Position numbers and translations under genes: made by a program. Positions 60,898 through 64,000 of a DNA stretch of 64,000 bases are shown here, in pieces (the stretch's first letter is position 1; every line of letters begins with the position of its first letter). The notes beneath the pieces are model-generated. The model searched no databases and was not told the origin of the DNA. It worked only from the letters and a program-made list of their open reading frames with translations. The DNA is taken from the NCBI RefSeq assembly GCF_009938165.1, contig NZ_AP019649.1, positions 1,798,001 to 1,862,000 on the forward strand, given 5' to 3'. The stretch is from Vibrio taketomensis. GTDB taxonomy: Bacteria; Pseudomonadota; Gammaproteobacteria; Enterobacterales; Vibrionaceae.

Positions 60898-61583
60898 TAA
60901 GCTTCCTCCACATTGATCAACAAACCATCTTGCATATGTAACGTGCGGTCCATTTTCGCCGCCAGCGAGCCATCATGCGTGACAACCAAAAATGCCGTGC
61001 CAGATTCACGATTGAGTTCGCGCATCAAATCGTAAATAGCTAAAGCGGTTTTATGGTCTAAATTACCGGTAGGCTCATCCGCTAACACCAAGTCAGGACT
61101 ATTAACCAACGCGCGCGCAATCGCCACACGTTGACGCTCACCACCTGAGAGTTCAGATGGTCGATGATCAACACGGTGAGCAAGACCTACTTTTTCTAAT
61201 AACGCCTGAGCCTTCTGCTTCGCCTCTGACACTTTTACTCCACCAATTAAAAGTGGCATCGCGACATTTTCTAATGCGCTAAAATCGGCGAGAAGATGAT
61301 GGAACTGGTAAACAAAACCCAAATGGCGATTGCGTAATTTGGCTTGTTTGTTCGAGCTTAATTTCGCCAACTCTTGACCTAAAAAGGTGACGTGACCAGA
61401 TGTCGCATCATCCAATGCACCTAGTACGTGCAACAAGGTACTTTTACCTGAGCCTGAAGTACCAATAATCGACACCAACTCCCCTGCTTTCAAATCAAAG
61501 CTTACGCCTTTTAATACTTGAGTTTCTAGGGTGCCTTCATGGTAAGTTTTTGTCACATCACGACACTGTAGTAGATTACTCAT
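60897..61583 (-). CDS. lolD: Lipoprotein-releasing ABC ATPase LolD
   Basis: 228 residues: Walker [10 protein letters not shown] at about 41, signature [16 protein letters not shown] at about 143, Walker [13 protein letters not shown]. It drives LolCE. It overlaps lolC by 8 bases and lolE by one base. Confidence 0.96.
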   Translation of the reverse strand: MSNLLQCRDVTKTYHEGTLETQVLKGVSFDLKAGELVSIIGTSGSGKSTLLHVLGALDDATSGHVTFLGQELAKLSSNKQAKLRNRHLGFVYQFHHLLADFSALENVAMPLLIGGVKVSEAKQKAQALLEKVGLAHRVDHRPSELSGGERQRVAIARALVNSPDLVLADEPTGNLDHKTALAIYDLMRELNRESGTAFLVVTHDGSLAAKMDRTLHMQDGLLINVEEA

Positions 61584-62784
61584 ATCTTAATGCCTCAGCA
61601 GGTTTTACAGACGATGCTCGATAAGAAGGAAACAAGGTTGCTAATAGGCTGAGCATCACAGCTAAGGTTACAACCACCAAAATTTGGATAGGATTAATCA
61701 TTACTGGCAAAGAGCCACCAAAAGAAAACAGCTCTACACCCGCCGCTTTTAAGAGCGGATTGAGATTGTCAGCCATCAGCACACCAAGTACACCACCAAT
61801 ACAAGCACCAACTACGCCACTACTTGCACCTTGCACCATGAAAATACTCATCACTTGGCGATCGGTCATTCCTTGGGTTTTAAGAATCGCAACCTCAGCT
61901 TGTTTTTCCATCACCACCATGATTAATGCTGAAATAATATTGAATGCGGCAACACCCACTATCAGACCAAGCATTAAGCCCATCATGTTCTTCTCCATAC
62001 GTACGGCTTGGAATAGCTCGCCACGTTGGTCACGCCAGTCCTGCCACTTCCAACCTTCAGGTAATGGCTGTTGACTCAACTCACCGACAACAAATGGGTC
62101 CTCGAAAAAAAGACGCCAACCTGTGACCGTTTCAGAATTGAAACGTAATAAACGCGCGGCGTCTTCAATGTTGGTCAACATTAATTGGCCATCAACGTCT
62201 GAACCAGTATTGTAAATACCACCCACGGTAAAAATGCGCTGGCTAGGAATGCGCCCTAGCGGAGTAAACTGGCTCGCACTGGTCACCATTAGGCGAACCT
62301 TGTCACCCGGGCCGATATCCATAGAGCGCGCTAATGTGCTACCCACGAGCACCTGATACGAACCTGGTTTTAAATTCGATACGCGCCCTGCGATCATGTG
62401 TTGCCCAATAGGGTCATGTTCGTCCGGGTCGATCCCGATCAGTAACCCGGCACTCAATTGCTTTGAACTTTGGATGACGGCTTCACTTTGCACAATCGGT
62501 TCAGGATGCCCTGCGGTCGACATCGCTTGAATAAAGTCTGGTGCTTGTTCTGAACGCGGGGTTTTCCCATCATGTTGCGATATGATGGCCTGAGGTAATA
62601 CACCGAGAATACGGCCTTTTAATTGCGATTCAAAACCGTTCATCACCGAAAGAACGGTAATAAGAGACATCACACCAATGGTGATACCTGCCGTCGACAT
62701 ATAAGAGACAAAACGGCTAAACCTATCCCCGGAGCGTCCTCGCAAATAGCGCAAACCGATGAAGGTTGAGACTGGATGAAACAT
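61576..62784 (-). CDS. lolC: Lipoprotein-releasing ABC permease LolC
   Basis: 402-residue FtsX-fold permease, same topology as LolE ([27 protein letters not shown] at the N-terminus; [19 protein letters not shown] before the C-terminal helices). The LolC periplasmic domain contains the hook that contacts LolA. ATG 62784 chosen over a TTG at 62796. First gene of lolCDE. Confidence 0.94.
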   Translation of the reverse strand: MFHPVSTFIGLRYLRGRSGDRFSRFVSYMSTAGITIGVMSLITVLSVMNGFESQLKGRILGVLPQAIISQHDGKTPRSEQAPDFIQAMSTAGHPEPIVQSEAVIQSSKQLSAGLLIGIDPDEHDPIGQHMIAGRVSNLKPGSYQVLVGSTLARSMDIGPGDKVRLMVTSASQFTPLGRIPSQRIFTVGGIYNTGSDVDGQLMLTNIEDAARLLRFNSETVTGWRLFFEDPFVVGELSQQPLPEGWKWQDWRDQRGELFQAVRMEKNMMGLMLGLIVGVAAFNIISALIMVVMEKQAEVAILKTQGMTDRQVMSIFMVQGASSGVVGACIGGVLGVLMADNLNPLLKAAGVELFSFGGSLPVMINPIQILVVVTLAVMLSLLATLFPSYRASSVKPAEALRYE

Positions 62785-62948
62785 AAATAAAACCAATACC
62801 TATCAATGGCGAATACTGTAACGGTTAATTTGTCTGGCTGATAGCCCTAAATTGCCATTTCTCGGTTAAAATTAGTAATTAACAATGACATACCTTGATT
62901 AGTTGTAGCTTATGACGATAATCAGAGCATCAATAGAAGGAAAAGTTC

Positions 62949-63515
62949 ATGTCGGACCAAGAATACTTTACTGTTCATCACCAAATGACCGTCAATGTCG
63001 AACCCTTGGCAGACGATTTTAGCTTTCCAAGTTTTGAACAATTTGAAACTGAAATTCCCGCACCATTTCTTGTTGCAAGTGAATTCAGTAACCTTGACCA
63101 ACTAAATGATGCGGCGCGCGCTGAGCTAAAGAGTAATGACTTTAAACATGTGATTAATTTACTCGATACGCAGAATGCAAAGTTGAATCTTCTGCTAACC
63201 TTTATGCTGTCACAACAGGATGAAGCAAGCTTCCGTCACCAAACGACGGCCTTTGGTGCCAGTCAATTTAGCTATCACGCCCAAAAGCCACTCAATATCG
63301 GTCAAAAAGTCTGTTGTAAGCTTTTCCTTGATCATCCTGCTGCTGCAATTTATTGCTACGGTTCCGTAGTTAACTGTAGCCAAGAAAACGAACAAGCTAC
63401 GATTACAGTCAAATATGAGCGCCTACGAGACTTAGACCAAGACTTATTGATCAAAGCAGCGCTTTATCAGCAACAAAAGCTCTTACGTCAACGCTCACTG
63501 AATCGCGAAAACTAA
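62949..63515 (+). CDS. PilZ domain protein
   Basis: 188 residues, cytoplasmic. An N-terminal YcgR-like or regulatory part and a PilZ-like beta-barrel in the second half (SQFSYHAQKPLNIGQKVCCKLFL, AIYCYGSVVNC). The usual RxxxR and DxSxxG cyclic di-GMP contacts are not clearly present, so binding is uncertain. It lies just before mfd, as in other vibrios. Confidence 0.75.
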   Translation: MSDQEYFTVHHQMTVNVEPLADDFSFPSFEQFETEIPAPFLVASEFSNLDQLNDAARAELKSNDFKHVINLLDTQNAKLNLLLTFMLSQQDEASFRHQTTAFGASQFSYHAQKPLNIGQKVCCKLFLDHPAAAIYCYGSVVNCSQENEQATITVKYERLRDLDQDLLIKAALYQQQKLLRQRSLNREN

Positions 63516-63523
63516 ATTTAGTT

Positions 63524-64000
63524 ATGTCAAAACCATATTTACTTAACCTTGTTAACCCACAAGGTGCTGGCGACAAAAAATACGTCGGCAATCTTCCAGG
63601 TTCGGCGTTAGCACTCGCTATCGCTGAACTGGCAGAGCAACACAAGGGTCATACCCTGCTTGCTACGCCTGATCCACAAACAGCCCTGAAACTGCAACAA
63701 GAGTTAGAGCAGTTTTGCGCACAAGACGTGACGCTGTTCCCTGATTGGGAAACTCTGCCATACGATAACTTTTCACCACACCAAGAAATCATTTCCGAAC
63801 GCATCGCGCGACTTTACCAACTGCCTACGCAAAGCCAAGGCATTACGATCGTACCGATAAGCACCCTACTACAGCGTCAATCACCACGTGAGTTCTTGAT
63901 GCAGCACACCTTGATGGTAAAAACGGGTGACCTATTTTCACTGGAAAAACTGCGCCTGCAACTGGAAAAATCCGGTTATCGACATACCGACCAAGTTTTT
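63524..64000 (+). CDS. mfd: Transcription-repair coupling factor Mfd (N-terminus only)
   Basis: The first 159 residues of Mfd: UvrB-homology domain D1/D2 sequence (NLPGSALALAIAELAEQHKG, LLATPDPQTALKLQQELEQF, LFPDWETLPYDNFSPHQEII) with no stop to the window edge. Mfd removes stalled RNA polymerase at lesions and recruits UvrA; the full protein is about 1150 residues. The start ATG lies 8 bases after the PilZ gene stop. Confidence 0.96.
   Translation, partial: MSKPYLLNLVNPQGAGDKKYVGNLPGSALALAIAELAEQHKGHTLLATPDPQTALKLQQELEQFCAQDVTLFPDWETLPYDNFSPHQEIISERIARLYQLPTQSQGITIVPISTLLQRQSPREFLMQHTLMVKTGDLFSLEKLRLQLEKSGYRHTDQVF

Overview
The window is a gene-dense piece of a Vibrio chromosome. Nearly every gene has a recognisable Vibrionaceae family and the order of several blocks matches what is known of the larger Vibrio chromosome: an amino-acid ABC transporter next to DUF3360-pflB-pflA, and kdsB-ycaR-lpxK-msbA-comEC-DUF2062-lolEDC-PilZ-mfd. 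hrpA runs off the left edge and mfd off the right edge. No tRNA, rRNA, CRISPR array, insertion sequence or prophage was seen.

Layout. 1-9.9 kb: hrpA, an outer-membrane MipA/OmpV-like protein, a small acidic protein, a PhoD-like phosphatase, a TerB-fold protein, a chemoreceptor and a DEDDh exonuclease. 10-17.3 kb: a CHASE-GGDEF cyclase and, divergently, a DUF2760 - Hsp70 - Hsp70/DUF3731 operon. 17.4-20.4 kb: a small Cys/His-containing secreted protein, a DsbA, 3-methyladenine glycosylase and a DUF6929 lipoprotein. 20.6-27.1 kb: one tightly packed operon of a secreted protein, MacB/LolCDE-type ABC ATPase and permease, a LolA-like protein, a predicted outer-membrane barrel and a LytS/LytR-type two-component pair. 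27.2-30.3 kb: a polar amino-acid ABC importer. 30.9-37.0 kb: DUF3360 membrane protein, pflB, an LpxR-type lipid A deacylase and pflA, with an FNR-like box in front. 37.1-45.7 kb: an Ntn hydrolase, a CbiM-like membrane protein, YfbU, OmpV, and the prkA-yeaH-spoVR stress operon. 45.8-52.9 kb: narQP and, divergently, napFDABC with a 45-residue membrane microprotein. 53-64 kb: lipid A/KDO synthesis and flipping, competence channel ComEC, lipoprotein sorting LolCDE, a PilZ protein and Mfd.

How the genes work together. Two themes recur. One is the envelope: LpxK, KdsB, MsbA, LolCDE, LpxR, two MipA/OmpV-type proteins, DsbA, and the uncharacterised Lol-like operon at 20.6-27.1 kb. The other is life without oxygen: pyruvate formate-lyase and its activase, periplasmic nitrate reductase with NarQP, and FNR-like sites in front of both blocks.

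A caution that affects the whole window: eight genes (GGDEF cyclase, second Hsp70, tag, MacB-type permease, HisM-type permease, lpxR, CbiM-like gene, narQ) each carry one or two single-base indels, eleven in total, ten of them apparent deletions and several in homopolymer runs. In every case restoring the bases makes the full length divisible by three and recovers conserved motifs. This pattern looks more like consensus error in the assembly than real gene decay, so these genes are annotated here as interrupted but probably intact in the organism. The most interesting candidate for an undescribed system is the LytTR-linked ABC/LolA-like/barrel operon; the paired Hsp70-DUF2760 operon is second.
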